Source: Tardiphaga sp. (lineage in GTDB: Bacteria; Pseudomonadota; Alphaproteobacteria; Rhizobiales; Xanthobacteraceae). From it: a stretch of DNA of 13,641 nt. Below, piece by piece: positions 1-6,105 of the stretch. The notes beneath the pieces were generated by a model. It ran no database searches and was not told the origin of the DNA. It saw only the letters and a program-made list of their open reading frames with translations. The position numbers and the translations under genes are program-made. Numbering within the stretch: position 1 is the stretch's first letter; every line of letters starts with the position of its first letter. The stretch spans positions 1 through 13,641 of the forward strand of contig JACMOT010000488.1 in the NCBI GenBank assembly GCA_014377915.1, given 5' to 3'.

Positions 1-1
1 C

Positions 2-553
2 GGGGGGGAGGCCGGCCGCGGGGGCCTCCCCGCGCGGCCCCCCCCCGCGCAGCCCGGGACCCCGCCGGCCCGGACCGGCAGTGCCGACCCGGCGCCGCTG
101 CCTTGGCAGGACGAATCGCCGCGTGCGCGCGCGGCCGCGGCGGAGCCGGCGGAACCGAAGCGCCATAATCTGCTGTTCTCGTCGTCCCGGCGCGAACGTG
201 CCGAGGCCGCTGCCAAGGAGGGCGCATCCGCCGCGACTCCCGCCGCGCCGCAGCGCAGTTTCGAGGACGCTTGGCCGGAGCGGGAGCGGCCCCGGTCCGA
301 CGCGATTCGCCGCACGGCGCGCGCGCCGGCGTTGAGCGACAGCCTGCCGGACTCGGCGCTGATTCCCGATCGCTATGTGCCGGCGGCCCGTGAGAATGAC
401 CCCGCGCGCGTCACGGTGCTGAAATCCGGCGTCGTCGATGGGATGGCCTATTCGCTGTACTCGGATGGCTCGATTGAAGCCCAGATGCCCGAAGGTATGA
501 TGAGCTTCGATTCGATCGAGGATCTGCGCGAGCATCTCGACAACCGGGGGTGA
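2..553 (+). CDS. C-terminal part of an unrecognised low-complexity protein (5' partial)
   Basis: The frame starting at base 2 stays open to the TGA at 551-553, so this is the last 183 residues of a gene that begins outside the window. A TTG at 332 could be read as a start, but the open frame and its composition continue upstream of it. The first 110 or so visible residues are rich in Pro, Ala, Arg and Glu and look disordered. The last 50 or so are more ordered and probably form the conserved module: VTVLKSGVVDGMAYSLYSDG, followed by a segment with SIEAQMPEGMMSF and SIEDLREHLDNRG. I do not recognise a named family. No membrane segment is visible in this part. It lies 127 bp upstream of mucR on the same strand, with a small hairpin in the gap, so the two are probably separate units. 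The call that it is coding is fairly sure; the function is unknown. Confidence 0.72.
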   Translation, partial: GGEAGRGGLPARPPPAQPGTPPARTGSADPAPLPWQDESPRARAAAAEPAEPKRHNLLFSSSRRERAEAAAKEGASAATPAAPQRSFEDAWPERERPRSDAIRRTARAPALSDSLPDSALIPDRYVPAARENDPARVTVLKSGVVDGMAYSLYSDGSIEAQMPEGMMSFDSIEDLREHLDNRG

Positions 554-568
554 GGTTTTCCATCCGGT

Positions 569-584
569 CCGTCGGGATCGACGG
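569..584 (+). terminator. Small GC hairpin after the first gene (possible weak terminator)
   Basis: CCGTCG and CGACGG form a perfect 6-bp stem around a GGAT loop, 16 bp after the stop codon of the upstream gene. No T-run follows, so an intrinsic terminator is only a possibility; it may simply be mRNA 3' end structure. Confidence 0.3.
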
Positions 585-631
585 CCTGCCCATGAAAATT
601 GAGACGCGCTGGTGTCGGATCGCCGTCGTAT

Positions 632-661
632 TTGCAATCCGATCAAGCCTGCCGGTTATAG
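632..661 (+). promoter_or_regulatory. Candidate sigma-70 promoter of mucR
   Basis: TTGCAA at 632-637 and TTATAG at 656-661 are separated by 18 bp and lie 20 bp upstream of the mucR ATG. The match to the alphaproteobacterial housekeeping consensus is partial. The family is known to autoregulate, so MucR binding in this AT-richer stretch would be expected, but no operator can be defined from this sequence alone. Confidence 0.35.
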
Positions 662-680
662 GATATTTCGAAAGACCCGC

Positions 681-1094
681 ATGACCGATCAGACAGGCAA
701 GAATTTCATCGACCTCACGGCGACCATCGTGTCGGCCTATGTCAGCAATAATCCCACGCCGGCGGGCGAGCTGCCGGCGCTGATCAGCCAGATTCATGCG
801 GCGCTGATGCGGGTGTCGAGCGGACGGCCGGAGGTTTCACTGGAGCCGACCAAGCCGGCGGTGTCGCTGAAGAAGTCGATGACGGCGGACTATCTGGTGT
901 GCCTGGAAGACGGCAAGCGCTTCAAATCCTTGAAGCGGCACCTGCGTACGCAATACAGCATGACGCCGGAGCAATACCGCGAGAAGTGGGGGCTGGCAGT
1001 GGACTATCCAATGGTCGCTCCGAACTATGCCGTAGCCCGTTCGCAACTCGCCAAGAAGATGGGATTGGGACAGCAACGTCGGCGTCGTAAATAG
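681..1094 (+). CDS. mucR: MucR/Ros family zinc-finger-like transcriptional regulator
   Basis: This encodes a 137-residue protein with the Ros/MucR layout. An N-terminal helical region (residues 5-45, [14 protein letters not shown]) corresponds to the known oligomerisation domain. After a linker comes the DNA-binding module at residues 70-105 ([20 protein letters not shown], then [12 protein letters not shown]), and the C-terminus is basic (RRRRK). I chose ATG 681 because conserved family sequence begins there; the longer frame from 612 adds residues unlike the family. In the Ros-type metal site the visible positions are Cys74, Asp77 and His87. The place of the last ligand is Gln91-Tyr92, where relatives usually have His at one of these, so the metal site looks degenerate. 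MucR proteins bind AT-rich promoters, act like H-NS, and control exopolysaccharide, motility and cell-cycle genes. The gene appears to be monocistronic. Confidence 0.93.
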   Translation: MTDQTGKNFIDLTATIVSAYVSNNPTPAGELPALISQIHAALMRVSSGRPEVSLEPTKPAVSLKKSMTADYLVCLEDGKRFKSLKRHLRTQYSMTPEQYREKWGLAVDYPMVAPNYAVARSQLAKKMGLGQQRRRRK

Positions 1095-1212
1095 TCCGGG
1101 TTCCATTCGCGGTGAACCAAGACGGAACAAAGCGGAGACGAAGGGATCATCCGCGCGGCGGGCGACATTTGAATTTACCTATCATGGCATCTCTGCCGGG
1201 TAGCGCACAGAG

Positions 1213-1256
1213 TTGGTGGCCTTAAAGCAATAATTCCTATATAGGACTTGTATCCG
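1213..1256 (+). promoter_or_regulatory. Putative promoter region with 12-bp palindrome upstream of the DUF6456 gene
   Basis: The spacer between mucR and the next gene contains the perfect palindrome TCCTATATAGGA at 1235-1246. Within it, CTATAT (1237-1242) equals the alphaproteobacterial -10 consensus. TTGGTG at 1213-1218 is a possible -35, 18 bp upstream. The 21 bp from 1236 to 1256 match 18 of 21 positions of the sequence in front of sufE on the other strand. A weaker alternative pair is TTGTAT (1248-1253) and GATTAT (1271-1276), 17 bp apart. No start site can be proven from sequence. Confidence 0.4.
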
Positions 1257-1298
1257 ATTTTGTGTCGTGCGATTATTGTCCTAAATGGAGGTCGTCGC

Positions 1299-1892
1299 AT
1301 GAAAGCTTCCCGCAAGTCCCGTTATTCTACCGAGGGCGTCGGCGCGGACCGCGCCAGGCATCTGTCGCTCGATAGCCGAACCATTCTGACCGAGGGCGGG
1401 CCCACCTCGGTGCTGGTCAATGACGCCGAGAGTCCGCTGGCGTGGCTGGCACGGCGCAAGGGGCGCGACGGGCGCAGCATGATCAGCCCGCATCAATTCC
1501 TCGCCGGCGAAAGGCTGCGCGCCGATTTCACCCGCGGAAATCTGGCGCCGCGAATGACCGCCAGCTGGGCGGCAACCGGCGGCCGATCACGCGGATCGGG
1601 CAGCAGTCCCGGCGAAATGACCGACATGATGGTGACGTCGCGACAGCGCGTTAGCCAGGCGATACAGGCCTGCGGTCCGGAATTTTCCGGCATCCTGATG
1701 GATGTCTGCTGCTTTTTGCGCGGGCTCGAGGATGTCGAGCGCGAGCGCGGCTGGCCGGCGCGCTCCGCCAAGATCGTGTTGCAGCTCGGTCTCGACCGGC
1801 TGGCGCGGCATTATGGTTTAGCGGCCGAAACCCGGGGAGTTGCATCGGGGGTGCGCACGTGGCTGGCAGAAGATGTTGGTTTTGAAAGCTGA
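1299..1892 (+). CDS. DUF6456 domain-containing protein
   Basis: This encodes a 197-residue soluble protein with no signal peptide or membrane segment. I recognise the DUF6456 pattern: SPLAWLARRKGRDGRSMIS and HQFLAGERLRADFTRGNLAP in the middle, then a Ser/Gly linker, then a helical C-terminal half (VSQAIQACGPEFSGILMDVC, LEDVERERGWPARSAK, LGLDRLARHYGL). The domain occurs widely in Rhizobiales and has no assigned biochemical role; a DNA-binding function has been supposed for some relatives but nothing here proves it. I chose ATG 1299 because GGAGG at 1287-1291 is correctly spaced and the upstream extension has no conserved look. The gene converges on sufE, with a strong hairpin between them. It is transcribed separately from mucR, 204 bp away. 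Confidence 0.85.
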   Translation: MKASRKSRYSTEGVGADRARHLSLDSRTILTEGGPTSVLVNDAESPLAWLARRKGRDGRSMISPHQFLAGERLRADFTRGNLAPRMTASWAATGGRSRGSGSSPGEMTDMMVTSRQRVSQAIQACGPEFSGILMDVCCFLRGLEDVERERGWPARSAKIVLQLGLDRLARHYGLAAETRGVASGVRTWLAEDVGFES

Positions 1893-1900
1893 TCGATCAT

Positions 1901-1944
1901 CGTTCCGGGTGGCCGCGGCGATAGCCGCGGGCCGGCCCGGAACG
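1901..1944. terminator. Bidirectional hairpin between convergent DUF6456 and sufE genes
   Basis: A long GC-rich inverted repeat fills the 56-bp gap. The outer arms are CGTTCCGGG (1901-1909) and CCCGGAACG (1936-1944); inner GGCC and GCGGC blocks pair around a GATA loop. It lies between two stop codons on opposite strands and would fold on either transcript. There is no clear T-run, so it may need Rho or act as an end-stabilising structure. Confidence 0.55.
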
Positions 1945-1948
1945 ACCG

Positions 1949-2392
1949 TTAGGTTGCCGCCGCCAGGGTTTCCTTGGCATCGTTGCGGATGCGCTCGACC
2001 ATCGCGCGCAGCCCGTTGGAGCGCTGCGGGGTGAGATGTTCGCGAAAACCGAGCTCGTCGAACACCTTGATCGGATCGGTGTTGAGGATGTGGCTGGGCG
2101 TTTGATCGGAATACAGCGTCAACAGGATCGCCATCAGGCCGCGCACGATGTGGGCGTCGCTGTCGCCGAGATAACTCAGCACCGGCTCGCCGGCTTCGGT
2201 CGCGGCAATCTGGCGCGATAGCCAAACCTGGCTGGCGCAGCCATTGACCTTGTTGGCGGCGGAGTGTTCCTCCGCCGACATCGGCGCCAGCGTACGGCCA
2301 AGCTCGATGACGTACCGGTAACGGTCGTCCCAGTCTTCCAGCAGCTCGAAATTGTCTTTGATTTCGTCGATCGTTGTCATCTGGGCCTGCAT
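1949..2392 (-). CDS. sufE: SufE family Fe-S cluster assembly protein (sulfur acceptor)
   Basis: This encodes a 147-residue protein matching SufE over its whole length. It has the N-terminal helix (TTIDEIKDNFELLEDWDDRY), the YVIELGR turn, and the active-site loop NKVNGCASQVWL with Cys52. SufE accepts persulfide sulfur from the cysteine desulfurase SufS on this cysteine and passes it to the SufBCD scaffold in the cytoplasm. No other suf gene is in the window, so sufE stands apart from any suf operon. The start is ambiguous: ATG 2392 is used here, while ATG 2380 gives MTTIDEI, the more usual family N-terminus. Neither has a clear Shine-Dalgarno sequence. A CTATAT -10-like element ends only 15 bp before ATG 2392, which favours a very short leader. 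Confidence 0.93.
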   Translation of the reverse strand: MQAQMTTIDEIKDNFELLEDWDDRYRYVIELGRTLAPMSAEEHSAANKVNGCASQVWLSRQIAATEAGEPVLSYLGDSDAHIVRGLMAILLTLYSDQTPSHILNTDPIKVFDELGFREHLTPQRSNGLRAMVERIRNDAKETLAAAT

Positions 2393-2393
2393 C

Positions 2394-2414
2394 CGGTTGC
2401 AAGTTCTATATAGG
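2394..2414 (-). promoter_or_regulatory. sufE promoter -10 region, shared motif with DUF6456 promoter
   Basis: On the minus strand CCTATATAG is followed by AACTTGCAACCG and then the sufE ATG. CTATAT is the alphaproteobacterial -10 consensus. The stretch matches 18 of 21 bases at 1236-1256 on the plus strand. No convincing -35 hexamer is seen. Confidence 0.4.
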
Positions 2415-2461
2415 GATGCCCTGCGACGAAAGCGACCACCCGCAACCCCGGGTCCGGCAAT

Positions 2462-2680
2462 TAGAGTCTGATCCGTTAGGATGAATTACTCGTGTCCCGG
2501 ACGCGGTGCGGCATTCTCAGGCGATGCCCTTGCATCGCCGCTATGTCGCTCCGCGGAGTCGGGACCCTACCAAGTGCTGAGTTTCATGGCGGTCCTGGCT
2601 CCGCGGAGCACTCCGCCTGCTTGCGGAGGCGCAATGTACCGCGTCCGGGACACGATTCGAGCAAACTGAATCTGACTCTA
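2462..2680. repeat. 219-bp nested palindromic intergenic repeat (cruciform / four-way junction)
   Basis: The outermost arms are TAGAGTC (2462-2468) and GACTCTA (2674-2680). A perfect 17-bp arm pair follows at 2491-2507 and 2638-2654 (CGTGTCCCGGACGCGGT and its complement). Two side hairpins lie inside: GCGATG/CATCGC at 2521-2538 and CTCCGC/GCGGAG near 2611-2628. The top stem is GCTCCGCGGAGTCGGGACC (about 2549-2567) against 2591-2609 with two mismatches. The whole would fold as a cloverleaf-like four-way junction in either strand. The CCCGGACGCGG and GGGACC blocks resemble the palindromic intergenic repeats I recall from Bradyrhizobium and Rhodopseudomonas genomes; that family match is from memory. 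No transposase and no clear target duplication flank it. It separates sufE (start side) from the 3' end of the DUF5330 gene and may act as a terminator or a MITE-like element. Confidence 0.78.
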
Positions 2681-2684
2681 GCTG

Positions 2685-3080
2685 CTACGGCGTCGGGTCG
2701 GGGGCGCGCCAGTCAACGGCGAGATCATCCGGCTTCAGCGTATCCGGCATGTTGTCGAGGGGGCTGTCCTGATCGGCGCCTTCGCCCGACCCGATCGATC
2801 CGGTGTGGTCCGGCGGCTTCTTGTCGGTGATGATCTGGTACAGCTTCTTGGCGCCGTCCTTGGCGCGTTCGCCAAGCACGGTCGCCGCCTGTCCGCCGAC
2901 CTCGCAGGCCGCGGGTTGGCGCTTGCAGAACTGGCTCATGTCGGACATCGCGGCGCTGGCGGCCGACACCGCTTCGGACGCGCCGATCTGCGGCGCCTGG
3001 TCCGAGCCAGGCGTCTTGTCTCTGGGCAGCAAAACGAGCACCAGCCCGAGCCAGAATGCCATGCGAAGCAGGAAGAACAT
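2685..3080 (-). CDS. DUF5330 domain-containing protein, probably secreted or membrane-anchored
   Basis: This encodes a 131-residue protein. Residues 1-19 (MFFLLRMAFWLGLVLVLLP) form a hydrophobic segment that is either a signal peptide or an N-terminal anchor. The middle carries the conserved element FCKRQPAACEVG with two cysteines about seven residues apart, likely a disulfide in the periplasm, followed by a Lys-rich helix. The tail from about residue 90 is acidic and proline-rich (DHTGSIGSGEGAD, DLAVDWRAPDPTP). This matches DUF5330, a small family of Rhizobiales with no known function. ATG 3080 is chosen because the hydrophobic segment starts at once, with a GGGG stretch upstream. Its stop codon lies five bases from the edge of the palindromic repeat. 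It is divergent from the histidine kinase gene across a 415-bp spacer. Confidence 0.82.
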   Translation of the reverse strand: MFFLLRMAFWLGLVLVLLPRDKTPGSDQAPQIGASEAVSAASAAMSDMSQFCKRQPAACEVGGQAATVLGERAKDGAKKLYQIITDKKPPDHTGSIGSGEGADQDSPLDNMPDTLKPDDLAVDWRAPDPTP

Positions 3081-3495
3081 CGCGCAACCCCGTTGGTCTT
3101 TCAGTCCGTTGCGATTTGCCGCAATCTGAGTCGAAACTAACAGTGGTCGATAAACCGCAAGTGTTTGCGATGCGGTTAAATCGCTAAAAATTAGCGGAAA
3201 ATGCCAGGCAATCGATTCGGCGTAAATTTTCCATTGCTACGCGAGGCAGGTTGATGCGCACGCGTCCGCGCGTGCACGCTTTTGAAACCATGTCGCGGCG
3301 CGACTTTAAACGTGTCGTTCACCATCACCGCCGATTGAAATAGCGAAAATGCCCGTAAATCAGCGGTTGTGCTTCGGGGCGTCGGATCTCGGCGCGGGCC
3401 TTAGCGTTCGCTTAATTCCGCTCTGACACGGTGACGTAACGATGAAGGAGGCGTTTCGGCGCGTCTGATTTGACGAGCAAGCCGAAGCGAGAGCC
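3081..3495. other. 415-bp divergent intergenic region with several dyads
   Basis: This is AT-richer than its surroundings and probably holds promoters for both flanking genes. Visible elements are: AACCGC (3153-3158) facing GCGGTT (3172-3177) with an inner CGCAA/TTGCG; a CGCTAA-AAA-TTAGCG hairpin at 3182-3196; a GC palindrome GCACGCG-TCCG-CGCGTGC at 3258-3275; a CtrA-like box at 3401-3415; and a strong Shine-Dalgarno-like GAAGGAGG near 3444-3451 with no start codon at the right distance. An eight-codon frame, ATG 3442 to TGA 3468, precedes the kinase; nothing supports its translation. GANTC methylation-type sites occur at 3128 and 3214. I see no further gene or RNA. Confidence 0.5.
3401..3415. 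promoter_or_regulatory. CtrA-like box (TTAG-N7-TTAA) upstream of the histidine kinase
   Basis: TTAG (3401-3404), seven bases, TTAA (3412-3415) differs from the CtrA consensus TTAA-N7-TTAA at one of eight fixed positions. It lies 80 bp before the kinase start. It is a single imperfect site, so the call is tentative. Confidence 0.35.
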
Positions 3496-5340
3496 GTGAC
3501 AGTATTGAAAATCATCTGCGATTGTCTCGATGCCTTGCTGCACCCCTCAGCGCGCTATGATGCGCTGACCAGTGCACGACACCGCGCGTTCATGGCGCCG
3601 CGTCTGCTTGGCAGTCTTGCCGTCATCGCAGCCTTCCCGGTCTATCTGGCTGTGCGCGGCGCGCCCAACGCGATCGAGGTCGCGGCTTTTGCGTGGCTGA
3701 TCGCGCCGATCCTGCTGTCCTATTTCCTGTCGCGCACCGGCCGCTACGAGATGGCGCAACTGCTGTCGTCGATCGCGCTGGCAAGCCTGGTCGTGATGAT
3801 GTCGATCTCGACCGGTGGTATCGAATCATTCGCCGCGATCTGGCTGGTGGTGGTGCCGCTGGAAGCCGCGTTATCGGCGTCGCGGCGCGTCGTTGCCTTT
3901 GCCTCCGGACTGACTATTTCCTGCATCGTCATTCTGATCGCGATGACTCGGCTCGATCTGTTGCCGGTGTCCGTTGCTGGCATGCAGAACCACAGCGTGT
4001 TTATGGCATTCGGCGTCGTCTCCGCGACGCTCTATGCGGCGGGACTCGCCTTCGGTGCCGAGTTGCTGGCGCGTACCAGCGTGTCCTTGCTCAATGTCGA
4101 GGAAGACCGCTATCGCCTGCTGGCTCACAATATGAGTGACGTGATCTCGCGACATCGCCGCAACGGCGCGGTGCTGTTCATTTCGCCGGCCGCCGAGGCG
4201 CTGGTCGGGACCCCGACGCAGCGGCTGCTGGGCCACGGCCTGTTCGATCGCGTTCACGTCGCCGACCGCCCGGCCTATCTGACCGCGCTGTCCGATGCGG
4301 CGCGCGGTGGCGAGGCCTGCAGCGTCGAGTTCCGGCTGCGCCGCGATACGACGCGTTATACCGATCGCTCGTATTCGATCACTGCCGAATTCATTTGGGT
4401 CGAGATGCGTTGCCGCCCGCTGGAGCAGACGGCCAGCCAGGCGGCGCCGGATCATGCCGAACGCGAGGTCGTAGCGGTGCTGCGCGACGTCACGGATCGC
4501 AAGCTGCAGGAAGAGGCGCTGGCGCTGGCCCGCACCGAGGCCGAGCGCGCCGATGAGTCCAAGACCCGGTTCCTGGCCACCATGAGCCACGAGTTGCGGA
4601 CCCCGCTGAACGCCATCATCGGCTTCTCGGAGATGATCGTGCAGGAGGACCTGCTGATGATCGGTGCTGCCAAGCGCAAGGAATACGCCCAGTTGATCAA
4701 CGATTCCGGCCAGCATTTGCTGTCGGTGGTCAATGGCATTCTCGATATGTCGAAACTGGAATCCGGCAGCTTCGAGATTTCGCCGGAGCCGTTCGCGCCG
4801 CGCCCGGCGCTGATCAACTGCTGCAACCTGCTGGCGCTCAAGGCGCGTGAGAACGGCATCGACCTTGTCACCGATGCTCCCAAGGACCTGCCTGAAATCA
4901 ACGGCGATCCGCGCGCCTTCCGGCAAATCCTGCTCAATCTGGTGTCCAATGCGATCAAGTTCAGCGAGCGTGGTGGTATCGTCAGTGTCACCGCCAATGT
5001 CGAGGGATCGCGGTTGCTGCTGCGGGTCAGCGATACCGGCGTCGGCATCGCCGCGGACGATTTGAAGCGGATCGGCGATCCGTTCTTTCAGGCCGGCAAG
5101 ACCTATCAGCGCCGTCACGAAGGCACCGGCCTCGGCCTCTCGATCGTCAAGAGCCTGGTCGGCATGCATGGCGGCGAGATGAACGTGCAGAGTCGCGTCG
5201 ACGAAGGCACCATCATTACCATCGCGCTGCCGTTGGACTTCTGTCCGCCGGCACAGCCCGCCAGCAATATCGCGACGCTGACACCCGCGCCCCGCGCCGT
5301 GACCTCCGACCAGTACGATCAGGTGAAGAAGAGTGCCTAA
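3496..5340 (+). CDS. DivJ/PleC-like membrane PAS sensor histidine kinase
   Basis: This encodes a 614-residue kinase. About six hydrophobic segments (roughly residues 37-54, 60-79, 87-104, 111-127, 132-150, 166-190) are followed by a PAS domain (about 201-335, ending VVAVLRDVTDRK) and a short coiled linker. The HisKA H-box is FLATMSHELRTPLNAIIGFS with the phospho-acceptor His365. The HATPase has an N-box (NLVSNAIKFS, 481-490), G1 (DTGVGIA, 513-519) and G2 (GTGLGLS, 543-549). All catalytic motifs are intact and no receiver domain is fused, so a separate response regulator is needed. The six-pass/PAS/HisKA order and the H-box fit DivJ of the DivJ-PleC-DivK cell-cycle system, but PleC, PdhS or another kinase of the group cannot be excluded, so no symbol is given. 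GTG 3496 follows a partial Shine-Dalgarno (GCGAGAG) and an in-frame stop at 3466-3468; TTG 3508 is an alternative. Its end overlaps the next gene by 8 bp. Confidence 0.9.
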   Translation: MTVLKIICDCLDALLHPSARYDALTSARHRAFMAPRLLGSLAVIAAFPVYLAVRGAPNAIEVAAFAWLIAPILLSYFLSRTGRYEMAQLLSSIALASLVVMMSISTGGIESFAAIWLVVVPLEAALSASRRVVAFASGLTISCIVILIAMTRLDLLPVSVAGMQNHSVFMAFGVVSATLYAAGLAFGAELLARTSVSLLNVEEDRYRLLAHNMSDVISRHRRNGAVLFISPAAEALVGTPTQRLLGHGLFDRVHVADRPAYLTALSDAARGGEACSVEFRLRRDTTRYTDRSYSITAEFIWVEMRCRPLEQTASQAAPDHAEREVVAVLRDVTDRKLQEEALALARTEAERADESKTRFLATMSHELRTPLNAIIGFSEMIVQEDLLMIGAAKRKEYAQLINDSGQHLLSVVNGILDMSKLESGSFEISPEPFAPRPALINCCNLLALKARENGIDLVTDAPKDLPEINGDPRAFRQILLNLVSNAIKFSERGGIVSVTANVEGSRLLLRVSDTGVGIAADDLKRIGDPFFQAGKTYQRRHEGTGLGLSIVKSLVGMHGGEMNVQSRVDEGTIITIALPLDFCPPAQPASNIATLTPAPRAVTSDQYDQVKKSA

Positions 5341-5986
5341 AGCCAAATCCAAGGAATCCAAATCGCGTGGTCGCGCCGTGGCCGTGGTCGATGAACCGGC
5401 TGAGCGCGGCCTGATGCTGCGCATTCTGTTGCACAGTCCGAAAGACCTGGTCGCCGGCCTGATCGCCTTCGCCGCGGTCAGCGCGATCATTGCCAATGCG
5501 ATCTTTCTTCAGGCCGGGCGGCATCCATCGCCGATGTTCGGCTCCAGCGTCGTGGTGGCGATGCCGGCGCCGTTCGTGAACCCGCTGCCGAAGCCGCGCC
5601 CGATCGACGCGACGCTGCGTCCGGCCGATGCGAGACTGGATTCGCGCATGCTTGATTCCAAGCCGGTGGACGGCAAGGCGGACAGCAAGCCGGACGCCCG
5701 TGCCGCGGCGGCGCCCGCTGCCGTGGAGCGCCCGCCGGCCGCCGTGCCCACTGTCGCGCGCGATCCGCTGGGTGATCTGATCGTCAGTTCGCGCCGTGTC
5801 GCGGCGGTGCAGCGCGCCCTCACCGAGTTCGGTTATGGCCAGCTCAAGCCGACCGGGACCGCTGGCTCCGATACCCAGGCGGCGATCCAGCGCTTCGAGC
5901 GCGAACGCAAACTGCCGGTCACCGGGCAGGTCAATGACCGCATGGTCCGTGAACTGGCCTCCGTGACCGGCCGTCCGATCGAATAG
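5333..5986 (+). CDS. Membrane-anchored peptidoglycan-binding protein (PG_binding_1)
   Basis: This encodes a 217-residue protein starting at GTG 5333, inside the last codons of the histidine kinase (8-bp overlap), which points to translational coupling. Residues 1-30 are basic and cytoplasmic (MPKAKSKESKSRGR). Residues 39-60 (LVAGLIAFAAVSAIIANAIF) form one membrane segment. Residues 61-150 are a Pro/Ala-rich linker with Asp-Ser-Lys/Arg repeats (LDSRMLDSKPVDGKADSKPD). Residues about 155-213 form a PG_binding_1 fold (RRVAAVQRALTEFGYGQLKP, then TQAAIQRFERERKLPVTGQV and NDRMVRELASV), which in this family is a three-helix cell-wall binding module. The expected topology is N-terminus in, binding domain in the periplasm. 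No hydrolase or amidase domain is present, so a structural, sensing or localising role is more likely than wall cleavage. A direct partnership with the kinase is inferred only from coupling. Confidence 0.87.
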   Translation: MPKAKSKESKSRGRAVAVVDEPAERGLMLRILLHSPKDLVAGLIAFAAVSAIIANAIFLQAGRHPSPMFGSSVVVAMPAPFVNPLPKPRPIDATLRPADARLDSRMLDSKPVDGKADSKPDARAAAAPAAVERPPAAVPTVARDPLGDLIVSSRRVAAVQRALTEFGYGQLKPTGTAGSDTQAAIQRFERERKLPVTGQVNDRMVRELASVTGRPIE

Positions 5987-6092
5987 CCGTTCGCGCGTGC
6001 TGCGGACCGGCTTCGTTGCCCGGCCGCGGTGCGCAAGCGTCTGTTCCGCCAAGCCGCGCCGCGTATGCATCGCGCCGGGGACACCGGTCTGC

Positions 6093-6098
6093 TATAGA
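6093..6098 (+). promoter_or_regulatory. Possible -10 element right before the DUF1491 start
   Basis: TATAGA (within GCTATAGAGT) ends seven bases before ATG 6106, and no Shine-Dalgarno sequence is seen. If functional, the transcript would begin at or next to the ATG and be leaderless. No good -35 was found, so this is weak. Confidence 0.25.
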
Positions 6099-6105
6099 GT
6101 TCGCC

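Noticed and set aside
81..335. An 84-codon Arg-rich frame at the left end
   Set aside because: It overlaps the better frame starting at base 2, which runs unbroken to 553 and ends in a conserved-looking domain.
1818..2402. A 194-codon minus-strand frame overlapping sufE in another register
   Set aside because: SufE in the neighbouring frame has a full family match including the active-site cysteine; this frame is a shadow.
2462..2680. Reading the cloverleaf-like repeat as a tRNA gene
   Set aside because: It is far too long, has no T-loop or anticodon arrangement, and the arms are symmetric about the centre as in palindromic repeats.
2481..2830. Two short plus-strand frames (2481-2669 and 2492-2830) over the palindromic repeat
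   Set aside because: They are made of the repeat and of sequence antisense to the DUF5330 gene; the translations have no coding character.
3871..5496. A 541-codon open frame on the minus strand opposite the histidine kinase
   Set aside because: It is an antisense shadow caused by high G/C at third positions. Its translation is Arg/His/Gln-rich without any family pattern, while the plus strand has a complete kinase.
5216..6070. Minus-strand frame opposite the peptidoglycan-binding gene
   Set aside because: Arg-rich shadow of a well-supported plus-strand gene; it also runs through the end of the kinase gene.
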